DNA from: Buxus sempervirens
Taxonomy: Eukaryota; Streptophyta; Magnoliopsida; Buxales; Buxaceae
Assembly (NCBI GenBank): GCA_947561395.2
Contig: OX387184.1
Coordinates: forward strand, 35,392,766-35,456,765
DNA: 64,000 nt
Reading direction: 5' to 3'
The translations under genes and the position numbers were made by a program. The notes below the pieces were generated by a model. It was not told the DNA's origin, did no database searches, and saw nothing but the letters and a program-made list of their open reading frames with translations. This document shows, piece by piece, positions 11,161 through 23,217 of the stretch (position 1 is its first letter; every line of letters begins with the position of its first letter).

Positions 11161-12159
11161 TGTGCACAGGGTAAAATCGCGTACGGGAACATTCGGAGTT
11201 GCCACCGCCTAATGGGGTGCAGGTGGACACCTAGGTGCCTAATCTTGTCTATTGGGCTTGGTTTGCGGCTTTAGAGTCTAAGTAGGGTCTTGGTTGTGGT
11301 CCAGGGAAGTCCGTAGACACCCTGGACCACCCCGTCGGATGACGGGTCCCATAGGCTTTCCTGGTTATGAGTCAACTTTGGTGATCTTACCCGATTCTTA
11401 TTTCAACGTGCACACATTTTATTGAGTTTTGCGGGACCACCAAAGTGGTGTGGGTCCCTTTACTTGATTTTATCTTTTTAGCTTAAGGTGATGTGAGCCT
11501 GATTGGGCGGGCCTCGTTGGAAGGCCCCCAGATTCCTTGGTGGGCTTAGTCCAGCCTACATGCCTCTGGTAGGCCTCAGTCTAAGCCTAAGAGGCCCTTT
11601 GGGCTTTGGTTCAATTAATTGATTTTACTTAAGGTTCAAGTTGAAGATTAAATGATTTACATGCAAAGGTGGGCCTGGATTTGCTTGTGGGCCCCGTAGG
11701 TGGGCCCCACAATGGATGCCAAGTGATTTATTTGAGTTTATCTTTTTTAAGTTTCCAAAGTGGGCTAGACCTTGGGCTTGAGGCCCATTAGTCTAGACTT
11801 GGACCGGGTGGTCCCTGGTTCAGTGGGTCAGGGTGTTGGAACCTACCCCATTGGGTTGGTGGGCTTAGTGGGCCCGATAGGCCAGTACCCTGAGCCGACA
11901 TGCTTCAATTTCATTGGGCTTTGGTGGGCCTCATAGGGTTTGGCCCATCTAGTTTATTTTATTTGTCTTTTTTATTTACAAAGGTGATCTTGGACTGGGT
12001 GGGCCCCGTTGGAGGGTCCACTAAGGAATCAAATTGGGCTTGGGAGCCCCTGCACCACTTTGGGTTTCCGGTTAACCCAGAAACCCTGCTGGTTCAATCA
12101 GTTTGGCTCAAGCAATATAACAAATCAGCAGATCATCAAAAATCAGGTTTTCATTGAAT

Positions 12160-12285
12160 TTTCAAAGTAACCAAAATTTATTTTCTGTCAAACATGCAGC
12201 ACAGTATAACCGAAATGCATTTTCAGTTATACTGTGTTTCTAGCTTAACCGAAATTCAATTTCGGTTAAGCTAGAGACCACTCAG
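12160..12285 (-). repeat. Palindrome block, distal, in the A 3' LTR
   Basis: Inverted repeats with arms AACCGAAAT / ATTT(C)GGTTA, matching the block at 27380-27485 in the other LTR and the distal block of the solo LTR at 9800-9950. Confidence 0.85.
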
Positions 12286-13239
12286 GACCGACCTGAGTAT
12301 TCGGTCAACCTACAGAAACCCAAATTTTCACTTTTTCGATAGAAAATCACTCCCTAACACTTGTGAATGTGCATAGGGTCCCTGTGTGGGCCCACAGTGG
12401 TTCAAATGGAGTTATTAGGCTCCTCCTCTTTGGGGTTTCAAAACCAAACACTAAAGGGGATGGGGATCATGGTAGGGGGGACTTCATACACATGTGCTTA
12501 CCTAACATGCATGAGCATGGGGAGGCATACAATTCCAAATATGCACAAGAGCAAGACCTAATCCTAGACAAGCATGTACGTGGCATCCATCACATCCGAA
12601 ACAAGCATGCAACGAAGCAAACGAAACTACTTAAAAGAAGGGGCAATGGGGATTAAGTGGGATACATTGGATCAAAGATTAGGAGGGGGGAACATGCTCC
12701 CCCGTACGGATGAAAATAGTATGTGAAAAAAGTCACTTAAAGGGACTTTTCAAAGACCCTAAATAGCCTTCTCACTCCTTTCCGGTCACCCATGGATTCT
12801 CTCCTTACCATGAGAGCTACTTGTACTTGGGAATGAAGAAAAAAAGCCTAAACAACTAGCAAAGAAAGAAGAAGCAACATGCATATAGTGCCAAAAAAGT
12901 AACTAACATGCTCCAAATCTTCTAAAATTCATATATGTGGAATAAAATCCCGTGAGAAGACATACCTTGGGGTTTGTGAACCCTGGAGTGATGTGTTGAA
13001 ACCCCTTGAAGGGCCAAGTGTTGCTGGAGGGTCTCCTTCTAGCACCAATGAGCTCCTCCGAGTCTCCTCCAAGTATTAGGAAAGAAGGAGAAGAGGATGG
13101 GAGTGGGTCTAGAGGGGTTAGGTTAGGGTTTGAGGAGTTGAGAAGGAAGGGGAAAGGGTTTCGGATGGAGGGAGGAGAGAGGGCAGAGCCAAAAGCCTTC
13201 AAGAAGAGCCAACCCCTAAAATGTGCTGCTGAGCAGCTT

Positions 13240-13465
13240 TTATAGACAAAATTGAATAACCGGAATTTAATTCCGGTTATGAAGAGAATATAATATAACC
13301 GAAATTTAATTTTGGTTACACTATAAACCATGTGTAACCGAAATTAAATTTTGGTTACTTTTGCACTTGATTAGCAATTAATTTCTGTCAGGTATGGAAT
13401 CAGAGAATTTGTCGGGCGATTTTTGATTTCACTTTATGAATCGGAATTGAATTTCGGTTATTCTG
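13240..13465 (-). repeat. Palindrome block at the promoter of the A 3' LTR
   Basis: Successive inverted repeats such as AACCGGAATTTAATTCCGGTT, degraded copies, and a further CGGAATTGAATTTCGG at about 13440. It lies just upstream, in LTR sense, of the TATA-like CTATAAAAG (complement of 13236-13246). Confidence 0.85.
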
Positions 13466-14025
13466 CCAATATTTTTTATATTTATAGATTGCCCCCCGGA
13501 TTTGACCAATTTGACACTGAGATATTCGCAGATTGCCCCCTGCACAATTTTGGATTAAACCCTGAGATATTTTGCAGATTTTAGATATTTATGGATTGCC
13601 CCTTGAGATATTTTCCTGCATTTCTCGCCACGTGTACAGTTTCCGGCATTGTTGCCCGGAAACTTCAACAACTCATATCTTCCTCATTTGGACTCTGATT
13701 TGGGCAAACTCAGTTGTGTTAGAACCGTATCGAAGTCCTCTATCCATTGACACAGGGCTAAACACCTGATTCGGGGTTTAGCAAAAAGTCAACTTTCGGC
13801 TCCCCCCTCAAGTTTAGCCAGCCTGCCGATCCTTCATCCGGGCTCCGATTCTAGCAAACTTAGTTGCATTGGAATCTTGTTGGGATTCTATATCCTTTGA
13901 GATAAAGCAATGTGGTCAATTACCACTTGATCAAAAAGTCAACTTTTTGTCCCCTTAGGGTTTGACTTTTCAACTAGGGTTTGCATTTCCGGCACTTCCG
14001 GGGGTGCAAAAATGAGGTGCTTACA

Positions 14026-14039
14026 GCAGTCCCTCTTTG
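14026..14039 (-). other. Polypurine tract of element A
   Basis: CAAAGAGGGACTGC on the minus strand, directly before the LTR start TGTAAGCACC. Confidence 0.8.
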
Positions 14040-15184
14040 CTGGAGTCACCTTGGGGATGAACGGCAAAGAAAAAAGAAGAACCTCGTTTTTGCGCCCTGC
14101 ATTTCCGTTGACATGATTGGTAAGCTTAGTCCGTTTCGGATCTTTTTTCAATGAAATGGAAACACGAAATGGCTTCCACTTCCTGACTTTGGATTTTTTC
14201 AATGAAAGGGAAACACCAAATTGCTTCCACTTACTTGCTTTGGAGCTTGCTTACCCTCAAGTCTTGGGTTTTCTGAAGCAACTCTTCAGCATTTAATTTG
14301 AGTTTTGAAGGGATTGGATGGGACTCAAGCTCGCCAACCTGTTTTGACGTTGATGCGAAGTGCTCAATAATGTTCTTTTTCTCATTTGTTCCATTAAAGC
14401 TTTTAAGTGTTTTAAGATTTCATATCTTTTATCCTTTTTTTTCAGACTTGGGACTTTTGAGGATAGTTTTTTTTAGAGAGTTTTGATTAGGGATAGGAAG
14501 GAGAGAAGGAGGAGGTGCCCTTGGTGAGGAGCTGCTCTCAATGCTGTCCGGTGCCTTAAGGGAGCCCGCACACCTGTCCTATTCTATTTACAAAAGTGGG
14601 AAAATGAAAAATTTACAAAAGGGGCCATCTTGCTTGGAGATTTCTTCTTCTTGTCTTCTCCTTCATGAGAGGGTCTTCATTTCTTTCTTTTTTTCAGGGG
14701 GAGGGTGCTTCTGCCAGTCCCCGTTTTCAATAAGGTCGGGGCCTCCCAGTTTGAGGTAACTCCATTGGGGATTGGTAGGAGTCCGTACCATTTCACTTTC
14801 TTGCATAGCTCAGTCCTTTCTTATCGGGTGTGAGTCGATCGGCCTTCTTGCTCTTGTCTTCCTAGGAGAGGGCCCCCCTGTGCTGGGGAGGAGATCATCA
14901 TTTTAGCAAGTATTGGGACTACTTCACTTGGGATTCATGGAAGCCTTCCAGTCTTGGTCCTTCTTTTGCAATACCAGCCTCTTCAGACTGGGCATGGTCT
15001 TGACATGCTACTTTGGGTTTCTGGAAAGTTCCGCTAGGGGAAGAGAGTCTGTTGGGGGACAAAGGAAGTCCTCGCAATTATTGGTTTTCTCTGTTTTGCC
15101 TTTCTTCTGCTCTTGACTTCTTGACATTTCTTGGTTTCTTCTGGTTCGTTTGCCTTGCCTGGGCCTACAAAATTTTCACAGAGC
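14040..15184 (-). other. Non-coding 3' region of element A, distal part
   Basis: Collinear with the 3' region of element C (3961-4905), with one extra stretch around 14810-14960 lacking a counterpart there. No protein domain recognised. Confidence 0.75.
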
Positions 15185-15189
15185 AGTGA

Positions 15190-18074
15190 TGTAATGCCCC
15201 GAACCCGGGTCAGTGCAAACCGGCAACCAACCCGAACCTGGTTCGCTACTGTAACAACCCAAGTCCGGTTCAACAACCAAACTCGAGGTATTACCACGAA
15301 GCTGGGGTCAGATACCAACTAAGATTCACAATAATTTTAAAGACTAATTAAATATATATATCAGAGTTCTGGTGGCCAATAAAAACAATTCTTTATTCAA
15401 TAATATCAATTCAGTTTACAATAAAGTTTATCTAATCAGCATGTGCCATTAATACCAATTACAATTCTACCCATCAAATTAAAACCCCATCTTCGCGATC
15501 TCTCCAAGCAACCTGAAAAATAAGGGAAAACGGAGTGAGATTTACATCTCAGCAAGTAGCAGGTGCATGCAATTTGAAACAGTCCAATATAAGCAAATAG
15601 TCATGAGGTATTCGATTAATCAACGATAAGACGAGAAATCCAAGTTATCCGTGGCAATTCAAAATAAAGTGATAAAACAGATGATCATGTATAAATACCA
15701 GTAACTTGATGTTAACGGGGTAAAACCGACGTGCCATTGCAGGACTCACAAAGATGATAAGTATTTGAGATGACACTCAACTAACTGCTATACCACCGTG
15801 CGGCTTAGGGGCAGTGTTACTTAATGATACTCAAGCCCCATGCAGCGCAACTATAGACAAGAGCCGTAGTCTCTGACTTATTGCGCAAGAACTCAACAGA
15901 GTTGGCATGTACCACTAGCATGCAGCACCAGAATCAATACATGGAGATAGTCACTTATCCACATGTACAGGAAATCACCAGCGGCGCACCAAGGTGTCTC
16001 TCCAGACATAGGACCTTCCCCGAGCAAACTAACTTGCAAGGGAAGCGTGCTCACATATAGGAGTAACTCAACCCAAACTAAATATTACTTAGCTAACCAG
16101 CCAAAACTATAGATCCATATACAGCTAAGCCCACTGACACAAACCACGATAAAACCACATACGGGAGGACACGCTAATGTAGGAGGCATACATACTTTTA
16201 CCTGTAAAGGATTACACATCTCTACATAGAGGATTACCCATCTCTGCCGTAAAAGTTAGTATCAACTCAACCACAGAAGCCGTATCACCCAACCGTAAAA
16301 GTAAAGTGAACAACATCATACTACATACCAAACCATACCTAAGTATTCCATTTCATGGGAAAACCATGATTCAATCCTTACTAATTCAATTAAAGGCTCT
16401 TTTAGAATAACATATGCAATTTTCCGAATATATTCAAAATAAAACTCTTGTTTCATAAGTTTGATGAAACTTAGATTTTATGCAATTCCAGTAGCCAATA
16501 TCCGTATTGAAAGCTCAAATAAAGTAAATCCAATCTTACTTAGAGTTTTCCTTATTAATCCTTTTATTAGAATCCAATTTCCTATCTTAACACCTAAGAT
16601 AGTTTCTATTTAATTTTTCTATATTTTTATTCTCCAGCATGTCCTACAGACCTAAAATAAAGTTTAGAAGATGTTTATAAGCTATAAGTACTAGTAGTAT
16701 TATTTCTATTAATATCCATACCATTTGACCCTTTTATGGACAACCTTTCATTGAAACCTTCAATTTATTGGTAAATATTTCCAATTTAATTTTATAATTT
16801 TTATACCTTAATTAGGTCCTTATAAAGATGCTAACATGCTTAACTAATCAGGAAAATTATTGGATATTTATTCATATTACAAAATCCCCAAAATCTGCGA
16901 ATTTTTCATAGAGCGCCTACTTCTACAGGGCTAAGCGATCCTAGGCGCTCATGCAATTTTTGACAGAATTTTCCAGATTTACAAAGTTCGGATTTTTATG
17001 CTTTTGCTATATGTTTCTTTGGTCTAAATTAATCTACTAACATTCTAAAACATACCTAAAGCCTTCTAGCCTAATTCTCATCAATTAAATACCATCCTAT
17101 AATTAATTTCATGATCAAACCAAGTTTTCTTCTTTATTTCAACAAATCCTTCAAGAATACCAATCACTAATATATAAACAATTTGATTACATGTAAATAC
17201 TGTTCCAACTAATCCATTCAATCCATATGAAATCACAGAAAACGAAATCATGCAGTTCCTCACGTTTTCCAAGGGTTACTACTTGCCTTATACGCTAAAA
17301 TCCTTCTTCCCTTGAAGCTTCTAATTCTGGACCTAACTTTTGCTCCCAAACGCACCAAACTAGAGTTCTCTGATTCACATCTCCACCGCTCACATTATAG
17401 TTCCCTCAGTCATGAACAAAGCCCCCAAATTTGACGGCGATCCATCGCACGGATTTTCCCCGATCATGTTTTGATGATGGCTGGTCAGACATCTCCATTA
17501 GCAAGCTCCTTCCTTTCTCTCCCTCTTTTCTCTCAATAATAATCCCACGAAAATTCTCTCTTGTCTAACCTTAATCTCCTATTTATATTAGGCTTTAGAA
17601 GTCCTAAACCAACCCTAATAGGCTACTTTAAGAATTTAATCTCTTATCATCTAAAATCCTATTTACATCCTATTTTCGTGCATAATAATTAATTAAACCT
17701 TAATATCACCAAAAACCTTATTTTCTCCAAAGTAAGACTTGAATTCTCCTAATTACCCTTTTTCCCACTTTTAGGCTTTTATTAATTCCTTTTAATTTCT
17801 AACTTGTCAAAATAAATTGTTTTATTCTATTTTCTAATTCTAGTTATTATTTAATGATCTATTTATTAATTACCCTTTTCTGAAAATTACCAAAATACCC
17901 TTTTCTACTCTTTTAGGCTAATTTCATTAAAATTCTTTCTTTATTTACAAATTATGACTTATTCGACTTACTTATCTTCTAAATCTTCACTTTTTATTTT
18001 AACTAGGACTTAAACTCATATTTCCTTTTATTTATTATTTATTTATTTATTAGGTGAAAATTCGGGGTTTTACA
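15190..18074 (-). mobile_element. Solo LTR of a chromovirus (Tekay/Del-like)
   Basis: 2885 bp flanked by the perfect duplication AGTGA (15185-15189 and 18075-18079). Read on the minus strand it starts TGTAAAACCCCGAATTTTC and ends GGGGCATTACA, the kind of ends seen in long-LTR plant chromoviruses. A TATA-like AATATAAATAGG lies on the minus strand near 17578-17590. The paralogous site in element C (near 4905) lacks it, which confirms an insertion into A. AT-rich and unlike the neighbouring Tat LTRs. The lineage call rests on terminal motifs, length and resemblance to the LTR of F. Confidence 0.85.
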
Positions 18075-18079
18075 AGTGA

Positions 18080-19650
18080 GGTATTTGAGATTTCAAAAAA
18101 AAGGGGTAAGCGTTTGAAGCTTACTTGCTTTGTGTGTGCAAGTGCACAAGACTAAAATGAGGCTTTTTTTTTTGAATCTTTGTACAAGTGATTTAAAAGA
18201 AACGGCAGGACCAGTGACCATGGTGGATTGCCCTGTTAGCTCGAAGTGTTTTGGGATGGTGTGCTTGACACGCATTCCCATGAGATTCTTGACTTGTACC
18301 GGCAGAGGCTTAAAAGATGAGGGTGTTTCAAGGAGTGTTCCCCCTTTCCCAGTTTTGGTTTTCTCTCACCTTGACCCAATTTTTTAGGGTGGTTTCAGGA
18401 TTTTGCAATTGAAGGTTTTTCCCTTTTCCTTTTTCCTTTGGGTTTGTGTCTGCCTAGCTTGAGGATCTTTGGCCAACTCTTGTGCATCGTGTCTCATAGA
18501 TCAGAGAGGTCTTCATATTAGGACGAAACATTGGCTTGGTCTTAAATATGAGAAATGAAGGGATATAAGGCTCAAATTCTTATCTTTTCGTTTCCAGGTT
18601 TTACTCTATGTCTTGCCAAAGCTCGTTCTTTTCTTTAGATTCCTTCATCATAAATCTGCATGAATCCCATCATCACATTTTCTGTATTCAGAAAGGACTT
18701 TTTGATGGGACGAAACGAAGGCTGAGGTTTTTGGTTTATGAAAGAAAGGGAATATGGCTCAAAGTTTCTTTGTAAATGGGTCGAGTCATGTTCCACCATT
18801 TTCTTGACTGCTTGGGCTTTGCCAATACCTTTTTGCTTTCCTTCATTTTTCTTTATGAGGTCTTTTGTGACCTTCGTTTTTTCCTCTGGCATTTTTGCCT
18901 TTCTTTTCCTTTGCTCTGGGATCAACTTGGCTTTTTGCTTTGATTAGCAAGTCCCAGTGTATTTTCTGCTTTCTTCCCTTTTTCTTTGTTTTTGCTTATT
19001 CGCTTCTTCTTTTTTGTACCCAGCATCAAATTTAGGGCTCATGATTCAGTGGGTTAGAAGAAAGAAAGTTAGGCTCAAATGGTTTGATTAGAAATATGAC
19101 TTTGAAAACTGGGGAATAAAGCAAGGATGGCCTTTCGTCCTTTTGCAGAAGTTGTGACAACTTGAAATTTTCATGCAAATTCATTTGAGAATCTATTTAT
19201 CCTTTCTATTTTCTTTTGTAGCTTTGCCCTAGTGTGGGGTGGCTAGACACAACACAGGTATTTGAATAATACGATCAATCCCAAAGTGTTTTGACTAGCG
19301 GATCTTAAAATTTAGGGTGCATGAAGGATGGCCCCTCATCCTTTCTTAGAGACATGATGCGAAGTTGGCCTTGGCCTTAGCTGGTTTAAGCACTTTCACC
19401 TTCTTTCTTTCTTTTCTCTCAAGGATCGCCCTGCCGTATTGCAAAGGTAGGTTTTTAGGAAGAAAATTATGGTCTGGATCAGGAGGGAATTGCCTTTAAC
19501 TCAGCCAAGGTTCTCATGGGACAGTGTACTGCACCCAGCTGAAGACACCTTTGAGAAACTCGGCATTTTTCCATGATCGCGGTCATTGCCAAAAAGGGTG
19601 TGGTCTCAAAGCAGTGTCATCACCGACCAATCACTTGTATTTTTTCCAAA
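18080..19650 (-). other. Non-coding 3' region of element A, proximal part
   Basis: Continues the collinearity with element C (about 4915-6500) beyond the solo LTR. Pyrimidine-rich runs on the plus strand, no recognised domain. 19650-19816 is the short AT-rich passage to the linker reading frame. Confidence 0.7.
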
Positions 19651-19816
19651 AAAGGTTTTCTTTTTACATATGCAGATAATAGAATTAAAAAAAGTTCACT
19701 TAATAATTATAACAAAAAGCATCGGGAGTGACAGAAACTCCCTTTTTAGAAACCGGCCTTGCGGGTTGCGAAGGGCATCGAGCTCCAGTTCCTCAACAGC
19801 GATTCATTTTCCTTTT

Positions 19817-20578
19817 TTATCTCAGCTGTCTCCTCATGTTTAGCTTCTCCATGACCACGTTGACAGATTCTTCCAGGTCACCCTCCTCTGAGGATGCGTC
19901 CTCCGGGTCTTCCTCTACATCAATGGATTCATCCGAGCTCTCATATGGGTCAGGCAAATTTGCGAGTTCAAGAGTAGATGGTGGCTCCCCTTCTACTGGG
20001 ACCTGAAGATCAGACGAAAGCGCGCTGTGATCAGTAAGGGGTGACAGGTGCTGGTCCTGCTCCGATGTCGCAGAGATATACTCAAGTAGCCATTTAGTAG
20101 ACATTGGAGGAGGCACCCTTGAACTGCCCACTGACGCGTTTGAGTCCTGTGGCCCATCTTGGAACCAGAGTCCTTCGGAAATGCCCACTCCTTCTCTACG
20201 TGGAGGGGACGGGGAATCACTGATCCATCTGCATTGCTTTGGGCGCCATGGCCCCGTGACCTCTTCACTGCTCTGAGGTTTATCCTCAATTGTACAAATG
20301 TAGGTGTCTGCCACCTTTACAGTTTTGATTCCTTTAATGGGAGCAAGTGGAGTGTTTTGTTCATTTTCACTAACAGTCCCCGTTTGCAAGTGCACCCTTA
20401 CTGCCTGCCCCGGTAGTTCAATTAGTACTGACGGGTCAAACTGCTCCTTACTGTTGTCCACATAATTCACCGAGTTGCTGGTGGATGCCTTGGAGTGGTC
20501 TGGGAGTGGATTAGTCTGAATCCCTATCGCGAGAGTTGTCACTGGGGGATCGACCGAGATTCGCTTGCTGTCAATCAA
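19817..20578 (-). pseudogene. Gag-distal linker polypeptide of element A
   Basis: A 253-codon open stretch on the minus strand beginning MIDSKRISVDPPVTTLAIGI. It is rich in Ser, Pro, Asp and Glu. It holds ISDSPSPPRREGVG and DPYESSDES, motifs also present in the linker of element B at 57615-58556, where the frame leads on to the protease. In A it ends with an acidic tail (EEDPEDASSEEGDLEE) and no protease follows. No known fold is recognised; in Tat/Ogre elements this segment separates the nucleocapsid part of Gag from the protease. Role unknown. Confidence 0.7.
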
Positions 20579-22089
20579 GTCCTGGACATTGTGCTTCAGT
20601 TCCCAGCAGCGATTGGAATGATGTCATGGGGCTCCCATGTGGTAGTCACAGCACTCATTGGGGTTGTAGGAGCGACTGTTGGATGGCTGTTGAGTGGGCT
20701 GCTTCTTCTGTAAATACCCTTTCTTCAGTAGGGTTGGCAGCAATTCTGACAATGGATAAGGTAGGGGTGTGAACACCCGGTTCAACCTTGCTTGAAATTC
20801 TTCTTTGGTCCACCTCGGCCATCCTGTGGACTGTGCCCCTTGGCCACTGTTTTGTTTTTCTCTCCTGTCAGGTGCTAAGAAGTGGAAAGGCCTGTTCGGC
20901 TAGACATAATTGACAGTCTCATCTTCTTTCCTTCTTTCCATGCCTCTTCCACCGACGGGGTTCCTTCTCTGCTCTGTCGCAAAGCCTGCCACTCTACCAG
21001 ATTTAACTCCATCCTCTATTCTATCTGCTACAACGACCAAGTCTGCAAAACTTGCAGCAAACTGCCCCAGTAGCAAAGTGTAGTACGGTTGCCCCAGAGT
21101 TGAGATGAATAGTGTCACCATCTCTTTTTCCAACATGGGTGGTTGAACCATTCCGGCCATTTCTCGCCATCTCTTTGCATATTCCCAAATGGATTCAGTG
21201 CTCTTCTTGGTCATTTTTTGCAACTCCATTCGAGTGGGTAAGACGTTCGTGTTGACCTTGAAATGTTTATGGAATGTGCTTGCTAGGTCGTCCCAAGTCC
21301 TGATCTGGTTCCTATCCAGACTGGCGAACCATTTCTGTGCTGAGCCTATCAATGAACGCTGAAAGAACTGAATCAAAATTCTCTCATCATAGGTGTACTG
21401 ACACATATCCCCATAGCATGCCCTGAGGTGGGATAGCGGGCAGCCACTTCCGTCGAACTTCACAAAGTCCGGACACTTGAACTTGGGCGGAAGTTGCAAA
21501 TTGGGGAAAAATCCCAGTCTATCCAGCGAGGCTTCCTTCGGCATAGGACCTAGGTTCACATTCTGCATTTGTTCTTTCAGCATTTGCAAATCTGCTTGCA
21601 TCTGGGCTGAGATGCCTCTTGCCTCCTATGCTCTATACCACTCTTCTTCTTCACGCCCCATTCCTTGTGGCATTACTGGTTGTTGTGGAATAGAGGGGGT
21701 GCCGGAATATGTAACTGCTGCTCTGGTTGAACTGGCCAATGTTGTGGAATTTGTTGTTCTGGTGGTTGCATGTTCAGCTGTGGGAGAACTGGTGGCGGCT
21801 GCTCTGGCATGATTGGCACAGGCTGAGGGGCCAACCGCTGTGGTGGTGGTACTGGCGGCTCCTGGGGAGGTGCCGGCTGCTGTGGAGGCACTGGAAACTG
21901 CTGCCGGGGCTACACAAACTGCTGTGGTGCTTGCAGCCTTTCCATTTGCTGCATCATGGTGGCCATCATGGTCGACATGATGGCCATTTGCTGGTTTAGT
22001 CCCGTGATTACTGGATGATCTTCCAGTTTCTCTTGTTCCTGAGGTGGAGGTGGAGGTAGTGCCTGTTCTTGTTCCTCAGCAGGATCCAT
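20579..22089 (-). pseudogene. gag of element A
   Basis: Tat/Ogre-type Gag on the minus strand. The N-terminal part (21673-22089) is very rich in Pro and Gln. The capsid part (20900-21601) starts MQADLQMLKEQMQNVNLGPM and contains LPPKFKCPDFVKFDGSG, WFASLDRNQIRTWDDLA, YAKRWREMAGMVQPP and STLGQPYYTLLLGQ. The C-terminal part (20579-20899) includes ELLPTLLKKGYLQ and a knuckle-like pattern C-x2-H-x4-...-H-x4-C (CDYHMGAP...HHSNRCW). Retrotrans_gag family; particle-forming protein. Start taken at the ATG complementary to 22087-22089, right after the leader. Much closer to the gag of C than to that of B. It carries a few breaks. Confidence 0.85.
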
Positions 22090-23212
22090 CTATAGCCTTT
22101 TTTCCGGAACGCAAGAGAATTGGGCTTCAATTCGAAATTTTGGCACCTTGGGGATAAAAGGACAAAAGTTAGTGCAAAGAATTCACACATAAAAAAGTGA
22201 GATATAATGCATGTCAATGCGGATTATTTTTTGCTACTTTTGATTTCCACTTGATCACTTTTAGCCCCCATTCGGGAGCAAGGGGAGAGTCTCTGGTTTT
22301 GGGGGAAGCACAAAATGGCTTCGACTAAGATTTTGAAACACAAAATGGTTTCGAAGTAGCGGAAGCACGAACTGGCTTTAACTCAGATTTTGGGAAACGC
22401 GAAGTGGTTTCGGAGTAGTGGAAGTGCGAAATGGCTTCAGAGTAGTGGAAGCGCGAAATGGCTACGGATTTGGAAACAAGAAATGGTTTCAGATTAGCGA
22501 AAGCACGAAATGGCTCCTACTAAGATTTTGAGAAACACGAAATGGTTTAAAATTTTGGGGGAACACGAAATGGTTCCGGATTTGGGAAACATGAAATGGT
22601 TTCAAATTTGGGGAAGCACGAAATAGCTTCGGATTGGGAAACACGAAATTGTTTCAAATTTGGTGAACATGAAATGGTTCCAGAGTAGCAGAAATGCGAA
22701 ATGGTTCCTACTAAGATTTGGGGAAACACGAAATGGTTTCAGATTTGGGGAACACGAAGTGGCTCTGGATTTGGGGGGAACACGAAGTGGCTCCAGATTC
22801 GGGGAAACACGAAATGGTTTCAGAGTAGCAGGAGCACGAAATGGCTTCAAAGTTGGAAACACGACATGGTTTCAAGTTTGGAAACACAAAATGTTTTCGA
22901 AGTAGCGGAAGCGCGAAGTGGCTTTGACTAAGATTTTGCCACTCAGAGGCGAGCAGAGGAGTCCTTGATTTTGGGGGTAGTCTCAGTTTGGGAAGAGTCC
23001 CTAATTTGGGAGACACAAAATGGTTTCCTAGGGCAGCGGAAACACGAAGCGATTTCGACCAAGATTTAACATTTTGACACACTTGATCTTTCTTTGGATT
23101 TTTCTTCTTTCTTTTCTTCCCATCATTTTTTCTTTTTCAATTTGGCTGATGGTTGTCAACAAGGGTCAAGCTCATCCTTGATTTTTCTTGACTTATTATT
23201 TTGGGCTAGGTC
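22090..23212 (-). repeat. Leader of element A with a short-unit tandem array
   Basis: From about 22290 to 23060 the plus strand is a run of degenerate units of roughly 25-40 bp, built on AAACACGAAATGGTTTC plus a GATTTGGGG-type spacer, more than 20 copies by eye. No coding domain. This stretch lies between the primer site and gag, so it is in the 5' untranslated RNA. 23070-23212 is T-rich spacer. Confidence 0.85.
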
Positions 23213-23217
23213 ATAGC

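Larger units (their letters stand above)
11161..14025 (-). repeat. 3' LTR of element A
   Basis: 2865 bp; on the minus strand TGTAAGCACCTCATTTTTGC ... TGTGCACA. Near-identical to the 5' LTR over about 12420-12900 but visibly more diverged in the terminal 350 bp. Confidence 0.92.

Noticed and set aside
10882-11212. Overlapping open frames of about 107 codons on both strands
   Set aside because: They straddle the junction of gag remnant, target site and LTR of A and match no family; chance frames in GC-rich repeat sequence.
12903-13331. A 142-codon minus-strand open frame repeated at 28125-28553
   Set aside because: Present in both A LTRs because they are copies. It overlaps the promoter palindromes and shows no known domain. 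A short leader peptide from the LTR transcript cannot be excluded but is not supported.
16905-16960. GAGCGCC ... GGCGCTC inverted repeat in the chromovirus solo LTR as another palindrome cluster
   Set aside because: A single pair of 7-bp arms with a loop of more than 20 bases; not a cluster, so not counted as support.
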